IMG/VR virus record: IMGVR_UViG_3300042691_007652
Location: 1-25,108 of that record
Origin: a virus
Length of the DNA stretch: 25,108 nt
Strand: one strand, 5' to 3'
In this document: piece after piece, positions 6,758 through 15,799 of the stretch
Numbering within the stretch: position 1 is the first letter of the stretch
Layout of the letters: each line of letters opens with the position of its first letter
Notes under the pieces: model-generated
What the model was told of the DNA's origin: nothing
Databases searched by the model: none
The model's input: the letters and a program-made list of their open reading frames with translations, nothing else
Made by a program: the position numbers and the translations under genes

Positions 6758-6955
6758 TTGCATCTCCACGAACAAATATTCCAGTTAAGTTACTTTTCCA
6801 ACGGAGCAGTAAATGTAAATATTGCGTATAATCTGCCTGTACATTTACGTAATTTTTATTATAGTCAACTTGTTAAATTAAAAGAACAAGAGAACCAGTC
6901 ATATGAACGTTCGTCTACCCCTCCTAAAAAAAGCAAGGTAGATAAACCACTCTAA
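6758..6955 (+). CDS. 51: gp51-like baseplate hub assembly protein (possibly made as a frameshift fusion)
   Basis: Sequence from the only in-frame start (TTG at 6758) is 65 residues: LHEQIFQLSYFSNGAVN, YNLPVHLRNFYYSQLVKLKE and a basic Ser/Pro/Lys tail. This resembles the small gp51-type hub assembly proteins of marine T4-like phages. The match appears to continue upstream of the TTG: codons 6731-6757 read FFGLSPEYR in frame, so the TTG start would cut off a seemingly conserved N-terminus, and no Shine-Dalgarno supports it. The simplest reading is a gp26-gp51 fusion of about 338 residues made by a +1 slip, with 72 residues contributed by this frame from 6737. Alternatives: TTG initiation, or a homopolymer sequencing error hiding an uninterrupted gene. 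It lies 34 bases before the tape measure. Confidence 0.65.
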   Translation: MHLHEQIFQLSYFSNGAVNVNIAYNLPVHLRNFYYSQLVKLKEQENQSYERSSTPPKKSKVDKPL

Positions 6956-6989
6956 AATATAATATATTTATATTTATATTATATAATTT

Positions 6990-9434
6990 ATGGCAGATAA
7001 CATCATAGACCAATTAAAGGCTTATCAAGAAGCCCAAGATGCTACAAGAAGAACCGCCGATGAAATTCAGAGAGAACGCAATCTTTTGAAAGAGGTTTCT
7101 TCTTTAGCAAAAGCTATTAAAATTGAATTTAATGATGTAACAAAAAATATCGGTAAATCTGTAGAAAATTTAGAACTTGGCTATGAATTAGAACAAAAAT
7201 TAAGAGATTCTGCTTTTGATCGTTCCTCATTGCAAAATAATTTACTTTCATTGATGAAAGAAACTGTTCAACAAGATAAACTAGTTGCGGAATTAGCTAG
7301 AGTGAATAGTTTAACACAAAAAGAAAGAAATGCCGAAGCCAGATTAGAAAAAGCAAATTTAGATGCTAAATTAGCAACTGGCGAAATAGAAGCACAACAA
7401 CATGCGGCTGCTCTGCAATTTTTACAGAAAAAATATTTACGAACAAACGAAACATATAGTAAAGAATTGCTATCGGTCAATAGATTAAGTCAACAGTTAG
7501 TAAACACAAAAGATTTATTGAATGTTGAAGATAAACGTCTTGCTAAATTAACAATACAAAATAACTTTCTTGGTTTAGGAAAAAAAATACTAGGCGACAT
7601 GGGTCCACTTGGATCCGCTGTTTCTGGTGCTTTCAATGCTTCTAAAATGAATCCTTGGGTATTATCCGCTAACACCGCATTAGCTATATTTGAAAAAGGT
7701 TACGAAAATTTTAAAGCATTTGATAAAGCATCCGCATCTTTAAGATTAAATTTAGGAATTTTGCCTGGCCAGGCTAATAAACTTGAAACGACTCTTAGAG
7801 ATGTATCTATAGATATGATGCATATTGGTGCCACATTTGACGATGTAGTCAAATCCGTGACATCAATATCAAATGCGTTTGGATCTTTAGTTGCTCGTGA
7901 CGCTGATCTATTAAAAACGACAACCGCATTTTCAAAACAATTTGGTATAGCCGAAGATACATCGGTTAAGTTTTTAGAAACACTTGGCGGTATAGCCGGA
8001 AAATCCGCAAAATCTCAGTTAGCTATGACTGGATTTGCTCAAAAAATTGCACAAGCATCTGGCGTTCCACTTGGAAAAATAATGCAAGATGTTGCTGATG
8101 CTAGTGACGATGTTAGAGTATACGTTGGTAATTCTGCTGTATCCATGATTAAAGCTGCGGCAGCTGCAAGAATGATGGGCATTGATTTGAATAAAGCCGC
8201 AGCATCGGCAGACAAACTACTACAGTTTGAAAGCAGTATTTCATCTGAGTTAAAAGCTAGCGCTTTGTTGGGTCAAAACGTCAACTTTAATTATGCTCGT
8301 CAGTTAGCTTTTAATAAAGATATAATCGGGGCTAATAAAGAAATATTAAAGATATCTAAACAGGTTAATTTCAATCAGTTAAATCCAATTCAACAAAAAG
8401 CATTCGCGGATGCTGCTGGTAAGAGTGTAAGTGAATTGCAGTCGATGCTTCAACAAGAAAAGAATATTCAACTTGTTAAAAATGGTACCAACAAAGAAGC
8501 AAAAGCTGCGTTAGCTGAATATGATCGATTGATGAAACTCAAAGATGATGAAGCTAAAAAAGAGGGAGAAATAGCAGAAAAACAAGCTATACAAGCCGCT
8601 AATCAAGCTAGAATGGAAAGATTGCAAAATGAGTTTAATAAGTTAATGAGTGAGTTAGCTAAACCTGTTATGGCAATATTGAATCCACTAGCAGATTTAG
8701 CGATTATATTATTGCCTAAAATAACAGAAGGAATGAAACATTTTGGTGCTTTCTTAAAACCAATAGGAAATGTTTTAATTATGTTGGCCGATAAAATGTC
8801 ACTTCGATTTTTGTCTCCGTTATTGAGAGGCATCGGAATATTCTCAAGATTTTTAGGACCAATAGGAGTTATAGTAAATTTATTTTCGTTTATTACATCA
8901 TTGATGAAAAGATGGGAAGAAACGCCCGATGGAATATTGGGCGGATTACAAGCCATAGGTGGTGCTTTATATGATACACTATTAAAACCATTTGTCGATG
9001 TATACGATTGGATAATGGATAAACTGGGCGGAAAATCTCCATCTGAAATAGGACTTTCTATAGTAAAAGGCCTAGTTTCTGTAAGTGGAATGATATTGGA
9101 TGCTTTAACTAGACCATTTATAAAAGGTTATAATTTTATATCAAAATACATTCCAGGTGCATCTGAAATGAAAATGCCCAGTGAAGTTTTATCTGATATA
9201 ACTGGGGATGCGAAGAAATCTAAAGAAACTATCAATGCATCCGCCGGCGAAGGTAATTTACTACAAACAATTCAAGCTGGCAATCAACAATTAGCTCAAA
9301 AGCTTGATACTTTGATCAATCTAATGGCTAATGGTGGTATTGCTGTAAATCTTGATGGTCAAAGAATTAATGCTGCTTTATCTACGTCGATGTTAAAATC
9401 AGGTGGATTTGGACAAGCAACAACTAGAGCTTAA
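6990..9434 (+). CDS. Tail tape measure protein
   Basis: At 814 residues, the longest helical protein of the tail block, placed right after the chaperone-like pair, as tape measures are. Residues 1-190 are charged heptad-like helices rich in Glu/Lys/Gln/Leu. Ala/Gly-rich helices follow to ~480 (PWVLSANTALAIFEKGYENF at 222-241), a charged coiled coil lies at ~500-555, and hydrophobic stretches at 558-578, 590-600 and 605-640 could cross or sit against a membrane on DNA ejection. The end, IAVNLDGQRINAALSTS and then GGFGQATTRA, is typical of tape-measure C-termini. At ~0.15 nm per helical residue the chain predicts a tail of up to ~120 nm, a little longer than T4 (gp29, ~590 residues). A TATTTATA box lies in its leader. 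Role is sure from composition and place; sequence family less so. Confidence 0.85.
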   Translation: MADNIIDQLKAYQEAQDATRRTADEIQRERNLLKEVSSLAKAIKIEFNDVTKNIGKSVENLELGYELEQKLRDSAFDRSSLQNNLLSLMKETVQQDKLVAELARVNSLTQKERNAEARLEKANLDAKLATGEIEAQQHAAALQFLQKKYLRTNETYSKELLSVNRLSQQLVNTKDLLNVEDKRLAKLTIQNNFLGLGKKILGDMGPLGSAVSGAFNASKMNPWVLSANTALAIFEKGYENFKAFDKASASLRLNLGILPGQANKLETTLRDVSIDMMHIGATFDDVVKSVTSISNAFGSLVARDADLLKTTTAFSKQFGIAEDTSVKFLETLGGIAGKSAKSQLAMTGFAQKIAQASGVPLGKIMQDVADASDDVRVYVGNSAVSMIKAAAAARMMGIDLNKAAASADKLLQFESSISSELKASALLGQNVNFNYARQLAFNKDIIGANKEILKISKQVNFNQLNPIQQKAFADAAGKSVSELQSMLQQEKNIQLVKNGTNKEAKAALAEYDRLMKLKDDEAKKEGEIAEKQAIQAANQARMERLQNEFNKLMSELAKPVMAILNPLADLAIILLPKITEGMKHFGAFLKPIGNVLIMLADKMSLRFLSPLLRGIGIFSRFLGPIGVIVNLFSFITSLMKRWEETPDGILGGLQAIGGALYDTLLKPFVDVYDWIMDKLGGKSPSEIGLSIVKGLVSVSGMILDALTRPFIKGYNFISKYIPGASEMKMPSEVLSDITGDAKKSKETINASAGEGNLLQTIQAGNQQLAQKLDTLINLMANGGIAVNLDGQRINAALSTSMLKSGGFGQATTRA

Positions 9435-9449
9435 TACTATTTATAATTA

Positions 9450-12074
9450 ATGGCAAATAGTAACACATACGTTGAAGGATACGGTAATCAAGGTACCCAG
9501 CTTACCACATATGATAACATTCAGGGAGCTGGACTAAAACTACCTGTTCCTACTCAAGATTTTATCAACATTAGAGCACCAGGTAAAATTGAAAGAATAT
9601 TCACAACAACTGGTAACTCAACTGTATTATACAACCAGAATAAACCACAAGATCTATATCTAAAAGGACCAGTAGCCAGTTCGATGTTTGTATACAAAAG
9701 CATCGAAGAAGGTCAAAGAAATAAACTAACTACTGTATTTCAAGCTTCTAGACAAGATGGTACAAGAGTAAGAAAATTCTTGGGTAGTGCAGCTGGAACT
9801 CGTTTTATACTAAAGCAATTAGTGCTTCAAGGATTTCAACCATTTGACGAAACAAAAGTATATAATCCAGCTTCTCCAGTAATAGCTGCTCTTAGATTAG
9901 CTTCTTTTGGATTGATAGATAGACCCACAAGACATCTTGATACCAGCAACATAGTTGGTGGATTATTAGGAGGAAGCGGATTAGGTTCTATAGCTAGAAC
10001 GGTTGGTGGTTTATTTGGCGGTGGTGGTCCAGCTGTGCCATCTCCTCCAAGAAGTAGCGTAGCCAGTGGAGCAAGCGGTGGATTGGGATTATCCACATTT
10101 ACATCTTTATTGGGTGGGGCTGATAATTCTGATAGAGTAGTAGCCCCCCTTGCAAGACCAGATGTACGTGACTTGTTAAGAGGTCAGACGGCTACGAATG
10201 CATATAACTCCCCAAGATACAGTAAATTGGTAAGTAGCGGTGGTGGTGGTTTCTTTAGTAAACTATTAGGAGCAGCTGGTAGTTTTCTACAAAACAATAC
10301 CATAATAGGCGGTATTATTCCGCCAAAACAACCATGGAAAGCAAATTACCGTGCGGACGAACAAACATATGATTTGTATCTAAATGCTGGTAAATTATTT
10401 GACGATTCAAATGCTACACCAACTAAAAGCGGTGGTATTTTGAGTGGTTTGAAAAATGTTCTTGGCATAGGAACAAATAGAAAATTCACAGGATTAAGAG
10501 CAAATCAAAGATTTTATCATGGAAGTGTTAATCCGTCATCGATGCTTAGAAATGATAAATACATCAAAACATATGGCGATCAAACGCAACAAAGTTCTGT
10601 TGGTATTGTTACATTCCAAGGAAAAACATCGTATAACGAAGTACAAGCTGTAGCAAGTAGTGATTTTCAAAAACCAGGAAAAAATAATTTTGGCAATCCC
10701 ATTACAGTTAATGGTAAAAGCACAGGACAACTTAAATATACAGATTTAATTAATGCTGATAGAAATACAGGTACGTTTATAGAACAAAGTGATCAATTAT
10801 TAAACTATAAAGTATTAATTGAAAATTCCAAGAATTTACCTGATACTTTTAGTGATGAAACAAAGACACCTACTAAGTTAATATTAGATAACTTAAATAA
10901 AGCAATTGAAAATATCGCTGGTACTCCTGCTAATAAATTGTATGACGCATCTACATATGATAGCAAGAAGAATGCTAAACCATTACAATTTGCTAAATAT
11001 GGTGAAGAAGGTATTGGTATGGATTATCTAAAAGATGTAAAAACTAAATACACAGACAAATTTAGTACAGATCCAAATCAATTAAACTTTCCAACAAGAC
11101 TTGGTAGAAAAGTTGGTAAAGATAGATTTATACAACCAACCCACAATGTTGATTATGTAAATTCTTTGGATGTATTGAACCAAGATCAATTTGATAAACA
11201 ATATGGAAAAGATTCCGATTATAAAGGATTTGGACCAGATATCGTTAAGTTCTATTTCTATGATATTGTAAATCAAAAGTATATTCCATTTAGCGCAACT
11301 GTAAAAGGAATACAAGATACAAATAACGCTGAATGGGAGACTATAGATTACTTGGGTCGTCCTGATAAACTCTACTACTATAAAGGATTTACTAGAGAAG
11401 TTAGCTTTGCATTTACAGTTAATGCACATAGTATCAAAGAATTGATGCCTATGTGGACCAGAATCAATTATCTAGTTAGCTTAACTAAACCAGCAAATTA
11501 TACTGAAATGGCATCTGGTGGATTTATGATACCGCCAATGGTTCAATTAACATTGGGAGATTTTTATAAAAACCACTTTGTTGTCATTAAAAGTTGTAAC
11601 ATAAATATACCAGATGACGCATCTTGGGAAACTATTCCTGAAAACATGAGTTCTCCAAATGATATATGGAGTTGGGGTACAAACAGAGCGTATACTTGGG
11701 GAAGTACAGATAATCTTTTGAGTACCAGAGGAGATAAAAGTGACTCTAAAGGTAGATTTGCACAAGTTCCAAGAACAGCGGATATCAACATCCAAATGGC
11801 AATTCTCGAAAAAGATAGACCAAAAGCTGGTAGAGCTGCTTGGGGAAATGCTCCAGTACCTATTGTGGATCAAAAACTACTTGATCAATTAGTAAAAGAT
11901 GGCGCATTACAATCAGCGGATAAAACTTTAATCGGAAACGATTTCTATGGAGTGGTGAATAAAAACACAGTAACGGTCTATAGAGATTATAACTTCTCCA
12001 CGAACATAAGATATGATACCGATTTAGAAGCATATGCTGCCGCTGCAAATAAACAAGTTTCTCCTACACCATGA
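9450..12074 (+). CDS. Large baseplate / tail-tube cap-like structural protein
   Basis: An 874-residue virion protein. The N-terminal ~165 residues include IRAPGKIERIF and PVIAALRLASFGLIDRPTRHL. Residues 168-290 are Gly/Ala/Ser-rich linkers (GGLLGGSGLG, VGGLFGGGG). The last ~290 residues form a conserved tail-tube-like domain: VKFYFYDIVN (599-608), YYYKGFTREVSFAFTV (642-657), MPMWTRINYLVSLTKPANY (666-684) and IPDDASWE (720-727). That pattern is seen in phage tube-initiator or cap proteins (T4 gp48/gp54 class) and related baseplate proteins. It sits between tape measure and LysM wedge, where such proteins belong, and its TGA overlaps the next ATG. It is two to three times longer than T4 gp48 or gp54, so it may combine their roles (inference). 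Confidence 0.65.
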   Translation: MANSNTYVEGYGNQGTQLTTYDNIQGAGLKLPVPTQDFINIRAPGKIERIFTTTGNSTVLYNQNKPQDLYLKGPVASSMFVYKSIEEGQRNKLTTVFQASRQDGTRVRKFLGSAAGTRFILKQLVLQGFQPFDETKVYNPASPVIAALRLASFGLIDRPTRHLDTSNIVGGLLGGSGLGSIARTVGGLFGGGGPAVPSPPRSSVASGASGGLGLSTFTSLLGGADNSDRVVAPLARPDVRDLLRGQTATNAYNSPRYSKLVSSGGGGFFSKLLGAAGSFLQNNTIIGGIIPPKQPWKANYRADEQTYDLYLNAGKLFDDSNATPTKSGGILSGLKNVLGIGTNRKFTGLRANQRFYHGSVNPSSMLRNDKYIKTYGDQTQQSSVGIVTFQGKTSYNEVQAVASSDFQKPGKNNFGNPITVNGKSTGQLKYTDLINADRNTGTFIEQSDQLLNYKVLIENSKNLPDTFSDETKTPTKLILDNLNKAIENIAGTPANKLYDASTYDSKKNAKPLQFAKYGEEGIGMDYLKDVKTKYTDKFSTDPNQLNFPTRLGRKVGKDRFIQPTHNVDYVNSLDVLNQDQFDKQYGKDSDYKGFGPDIVKFYFYDIVNQKYIPFSATVKGIQDTNNAEWETIDYLGRPDKLYYYKGFTREVSFAFTVNAHSIKELMPMWTRINYLVSLTKPANYTEMASGGFMIPPMVQLTLGDFYKNHFVVIKSCNINIPDDASWETIPENMSSPNDIWSWGTNRAYTWGSTDNLLSTRGDKSDSKGRFAQVPRTADINIQMAILEKDRPKAGRAAWGNAPVPIVDQKLLDQLVKDGALQSADKTLIGNDFYGVVNKNTVTVYRDYNFSTNIRYDTDLEAYAAAANKQVSPTP

Positions 12075-12361
12075 GATATCAATTTACACCAACTGAAAAA
12101 AGATGGGATGGTAAAAATGTATACAAAACAACATATTATCCATCTATACCAGAATCATATGATGATTTTTACATCACTGCTAGCGAAACTGACTATTTAG
12201 ATAGTATAGCTAAGAAGTATTATGGCGACGAAAACTTATGGTGGATAATTGCTAAAGCTAACAAACTAACGGGTTATCAATTATCTGTTGGAGTTAATAG
12301 ACAATTAAGAATACCAGCAAACGTTTCTACTATACTGAATCAGTTGAAGAATTTAAATTAA
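12071..12361 (+). CDS. 53: LysM-containing baseplate wedge protein (gp53-like)
   Basis: A 96-residue protein starting with ATG inside the upstream stop (ATGA). Residues ~34-84 are a LysM domain: YITASETDYLDSIAKKYYG, ENLWWIIAKANKL, then VGVNRQLRIP. The N-terminal MRYQFTPTEKRWDGKNVYKT and short length match the LysM-type wedge proteins of contractile tails (T4 gp53 and tail-tube adaptor relatives), which clamp baseplate parts or bind peptidoglycan. Translational coupling to the 874-aa protein and the hub-like gene 4 bases downstream supports assembly in one complex. Confidence 0.85.
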   Translation: MRYQFTPTEKRWDGKNVYKTTYYPSIPESYDDFYITASETDYLDSIAKKYYGDENLWWIIAKANKLTGYQLSVGVNRQLRIPANVSTILNQLKNLN

Positions 12362-12365
12362 TGTT

Positions 12366-15300
12366 ATGGCAACTAACGGAGAAATATTAGATACAGCGCC
12401 TTTGTGGTGGGAAATTCAAAATATTCCCACGGAGGTAGTTAGAGAATTGAGAAGAAGAAGTAATACCAATAATATTGGTATGAACATTCCTACGCCGTTT
12501 ATTAATACAACATTCGACTTTGAAAAAAACTATAAGAACTACAAAGGTCCAATGACTCCATGGGCTAGAGTATTCAGCAATAGCACCGGTAAATCAATTA
12601 ACGGAATGGTACCCAGAAGTTCTTATTTGGATAAAAATTATATCCAAAAAGACTATAATGGTTTTATATTAAAAGGTGGAGATGGATTTTTTAATGCATT
12701 TGGATACGAACAAGATAAACCACTTGATCAGAAAATTGCAATAATTGGTTATGAGGCCGATGGCACTCCTCACTATATCGATAACAAATATCGCACTCAG
12801 ACCAATTTTGAGACAAAAAAGAACGCCGACTTCCCACAGAACAATCAAGTATCTCCGATTATCCCTCCTCCTGGATTGGTTAGTGTAAGTGTAAAACAAA
12901 GTAAAGAGCTTTTGACTTATTCAAGTTTCAAGTTCAAATGTTATGGAGTTGCGCAACTTGAATATTTAACTCCATTCTTTTTAACAGCTGGTATAAATGT
13001 ATTTATAGAATTTGGTTGGAATCTTTTCAATCAAAAATCACTCATAAATTTAAACAATTTGAAAGAGTGTTGGGATTTAGTAAACAAACCACAAACAGCT
13101 TTAGATAGAGCAAACAAGTCAAATGGTAACTATGGATGTGTTAGTGGTATTATAACAAAGTATTCGTTTACTACAAATGACGGATTTGTATATGACTGCA
13201 ACGTAGATGTCATTTCTCGTCAAGGAATGTTTGCGGGAATGAGAACTGATAATAATGCTAAAATAGCAACAACCACTCCCGCAACAGCTAGTGATCAAAA
13301 CAATGTTGAATTTTTAGATTTAAGAACTTTTATACGCACATATTTGCCGTCGATAAACGATGTAATGCGTGAGAGTCAAACAATTTCAGCTAATGTCAAT
13401 AATAGTCAAGCTAATTTCTTGAATTATATAATCGACAAGATAAACATGATTCCTAAGAATAAAGTTACAAAAGATGCGTTAGCTAATGAAGAACAGTTAA
13501 AGAAAAGTAAACAAAATGTACAAACCGTGGTAACCACAAAACTCGCTGGTAGTAATTCAAGTTTATTTTATGGTGGAAAACCAGAAGATAGAGTTTTTGC
13601 TGGTAGATTAGAAGAGTTTTATAGAGCCAAAAAGAAACCAGACGGAAAATCCGATGTTATAAACTATGGCAGTGTAAAGCCTGATAAACAAGCATATACA
13701 CAATTTTCATTTGTCGATGATAAAACAGATTTTGATGCTAAAGATGGCGCATCTGAAGTTTGGATGCAGTTGGATTTCGTATTTGAGTTGGTTAATTTAT
13801 TCATGGCAAATTCGAATACAAAACAGTTCTTGGTAGATATAAGTGATATTATTATCAGTGGTCATCCAAACTTAATTTCTTGTGATAAAAATGTTTTGAT
13901 ACCAAATCCAGTTTCGCCAAAGATAAATCGTGGGTCTCCATATAAACAGAATTCTCCTAATAGTGGATTTCTAAAGACTGACAACTTAGATCCTGCTAAT
14001 AATCCATTTTTAAGACAGTTGCAAGACATCACTGTACCAAGAAACGATCAGTTGGAAAGATTGTATAAAAAAGCAGTTGAAGAGGGAACATTAACAGAAT
14101 TTTATAGAAACTTAACTCCTGAGAATAGTTTTTATTTTGCCGCGAATGCAGCCAAGAAAACATTTAAAACAAGCGGTAGATATAGAGATAACATTGATAG
14201 TGTAATTAACTATCTTTATTACCACAGTGTAAATTCAAACAGAAATTATTCAGCTGCTTTTCCATTTGCAGAAGATCAGATCGTAACTAGAAAAAACAAC
14301 TTTGGTCAATCAATCAATGTAAAATACAAAAAGTATTATTATGGATATTTGAAAAATCTTTATATAAGTAAAACTAAGTTGATAGAAATTGTACAATCGT
14401 CTGATACTAAAAATTATAAACAGTTTATTAATGCAATATTAAACACATTAAATGATGCTGTAGACAATTTTTGGAAATTTGATATTGTTGAGGGTAAAGA
14501 CCAAAATGGAAATTCAACTCTATCCATAATTGATAAAAACACTTCTAATTTTGATGAGTTGCGTGAAGTATATATGTTTGAGTTGGGTAGAACAAATAAC
14601 GTCGTAAGAAGCATAAATTTTGACGTTAGTTTAACAAATGAACAGGCTATAAATGTTATGTTTGGTGGGCAAAATTCTACTAATCTAAGAACAAAATTGA
14701 CCGATCAAATAAGTACTGCGCAAACGAAAGATAAGTTAAACGCCACACTAAACGATCTAAACAACATTCCATTTTTGAAGTTTGTTGATAGAATGGATAA
14801 ATACCAACTTGGCTTATTAGCAACACAACAAAGTGGTTCTATTGCAAGTGCGGATACATTAGTCCCAGGAACAACATCTGGTATAGAAGACGACAATAAT
14901 GCAATTGCGGATTTACAATCTTATGGATCCAAAGAAAAAAGTGGAGTATTGTGTATCACAACAAAACAAGTGTCATCTACATATATATCTGGATTAAAAA
15001 GTGGACCTGATTCAGATGCGTTTAAAGAATTGATCGACGATGATAGAAATCTTAAAAATCATAAGTTTTTATGTTTGCCATCTGACATGAAAGGTAAATT
15101 GACTCAGATGATGAATGATGATGATTACAAAAATAACGGCGCAAAATATAGCGGGGTTGCTGATAACTTTACTGTTACAATAAAATTTGATGGAATATTT
15201 TCATTTAGGAATTTGCAAGTTTTTGCAATAAGCAATTTACCAAAACCATATGTTCCAGGTAACGTAATATTTCAAATACTTGAAGTAGATCATGAAATAA

Positions 15301-15380
15301 GTGGCGGCAAATGGGAAACTACTGTATCTGCATTGGTTAGATGTATAGGATCATCAAAACTAGAATATATACCTGTATGA
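12366..15380 (+). CDS. Very large baseplate hub-like protein
   Basis: A 1004-residue structural protein. Region ~170-300 has the hub-type pattern GLVSVSVKQSKELLTYSSFK, QLEYLTPFFLTAGINVFIEF-GW (around 197-218), and VSGIITKYSFTTNDGFVYDC. The C-terminal ~60 residues (FTVTIKFDGIFSFRNLQVFA, LPKPYVPGNVIFQILEVDHE, WETTVSALVR) are the closing domain seen in hub proteins of large T4-like phages (gp27/gpD class). The middle (~330-850) is Asn/Asp/Lys-rich and I cannot assign it. T4 gp27 is only ~390 residues, so this protein has large insertions or added domains. Placement between LysM wedge and another baseplate protein fits. No lysozyme or spike motif was seen. The last codons overlap the next ATG. 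Confidence 0.65.
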   Translation: MATNGEILDTAPLWWEIQNIPTEVVRELRRRSNTNNIGMNIPTPFINTTFDFEKNYKNYKGPMTPWARVFSNSTGKSINGMVPRSSYLDKNYIQKDYNGFILKGGDGFFNAFGYEQDKPLDQKIAIIGYEADGTPHYIDNKYRTQTNFETKKNADFPQNNQVSPIIPPPGLVSVSVKQSKELLTYSSFKFKCYGVAQLEYLTPFFLTAGINVFIEFGWNLFNQKSLINLNNLKECWDLVNKPQTALDRANKSNGNYGCVSGIITKYSFTTNDGFVYDCNVDVISRQGMFAGMRTDNNAKIATTTPATASDQNNVEFLDLRTFIRTYLPSINDVMRESQTISANVNNSQANFLNYIIDKINMIPKNKVTKDALANEEQLKKSKQNVQTVVTTKLAGSNSSLFYGGKPEDRVFAGRLEEFYRAKKKPDGKSDVINYGSVKPDKQAYTQFSFVDDKTDFDAKDGASEVWMQLDFVFELVNLFMANSNTKQFLVDISDIIISGHPNLISCDKNVLIPNPVSPKINRGSPYKQNSPNSGFLKTDNLDPANNPFLRQLQDITVPRNDQLERLYKKAVEEGTLTEFYRNLTPENSFYFAANAAKKTFKTSGRYRDNIDSVINYLYYHSVNSNRNYSAAFPFAEDQIVTRKNNFGQSINVKYKKYYYGYLKNLYISKTKLIEIVQSSDTKNYKQFINAILNTLNDAVDNFWKFDIVEGKDQNGNSTLSIIDKNTSNFDELREVYMFELGRTNNVVRSINFDVSLTNEQAINVMFGGQNSTNLRTKLTDQISTAQTKDKLNATLNDLNNIPFLKFVDRMDKYQLGLLATQQSGSIASADTLVPGTTSGIEDDNNAIADLQSYGSKEKSGVLCITTKQVSSTYISGLKSGPDSDAFKELIDDDRNLKNHKFLCLPSDMKGKLTQMMNDDDYKNNGAKYSGVADNFTVTIKFDGIFSFRNLQVFAISNLPKPYVPGNVIFQILEVDHEISGGKWETTVSALVRCIGSSKLEYIPV

Positions 15381-15763
15381 TATACGATACTCCAGATAGT
15401 GTTAGAAACATAGTAGGTTTGGGTGGTTTTGAATTTGCAAAACCAGCAACGTATATTCCTACTATAACCAACGACGATTATGATCGTGGATATATTGACA
15501 GATTCTTTATAGCTAGAATTAATTACTTCGATATAATCGAAACGAGTTACAAAGAATATAATGTAGCCAATACATCTTATTTTATCAAAACGAAGATAGA
15601 TTGGAAGATAACAGGTCCAGAATTCAATAAGTATATAGGCAAAACACTACAAGAAACAGGCGTGGTTAATTACAACAATCTCAGAATTCGTGATGTTCAA
15701 GTTTATATACCGAACATCGCAATCATATTAAATAATCCAAAACAATTCTGGAGAGGTTTTTGA
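15377..15763 (+). CDS. Conserved phage structural protein, 128 aa (baseplate region)
   Basis: Start taken at the ATG overlapping the hub-gene TGA (ATGA); an in-frame TTG at 15341 would overlap the hub gene by 40 bases and is less likely. Seen are YIPTITNDDYDRGYIDRFF, INYFDIIETSYKEYN and KTKIDWKITGPEFNKYIG, a pattern I associate with small conserved proteins of T4-like tail modules, without a proven role. No membrane segment or catalytic motif. It ends the structural block; the polymerase-like gene follows 36 bases later. Confidence 0.65.
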   Translation: MIYDTPDSVRNIVGLGGFEFAKPATYIPTITNDDYDRGYIDRFFIARINYFDIIETSYKEYNVANTSYFIKTKIDWKITGPEFNKYIGKTLQETGVVNYNNLRIRDVQVYIPNIAIILNNPKQFWRGF

Positions 15764-15765
15764 TA

Positions 15766-15793
15766 TTGACTTTTGCCAAAAATGGTGTAAAGT
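15766..15793 (+). promoter_or_regulatory. Weak candidate sigma70-type promoter before polymerase-like gene
   Basis: TTGACT at 15766-15771, 16-base spacer, TAAAGT at 15788-15793. A start about seven bases on would fall on the GTG at 15800, giving a nearly leaderless message. Confidence 0.3.
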
Positions 15794-15799
15794 TAATTT

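Noticed and set aside
8603-8956. Minus-strand 117-aa open frame
   Set aside because: Antisense to the tape measure hydrophobic region, no start context or motif.
11082-11429. Minus-strand 115-aa hydrophobic open frame
   Set aside because: Antisense shadow of the conserved C-terminal domain of the 874-aa structural protein.
15341-15376. TTG start for the 128-aa protein
   Set aside because: Overlaps the hub gene by 40 bases, while an ATG in an ATGA overlap is available.
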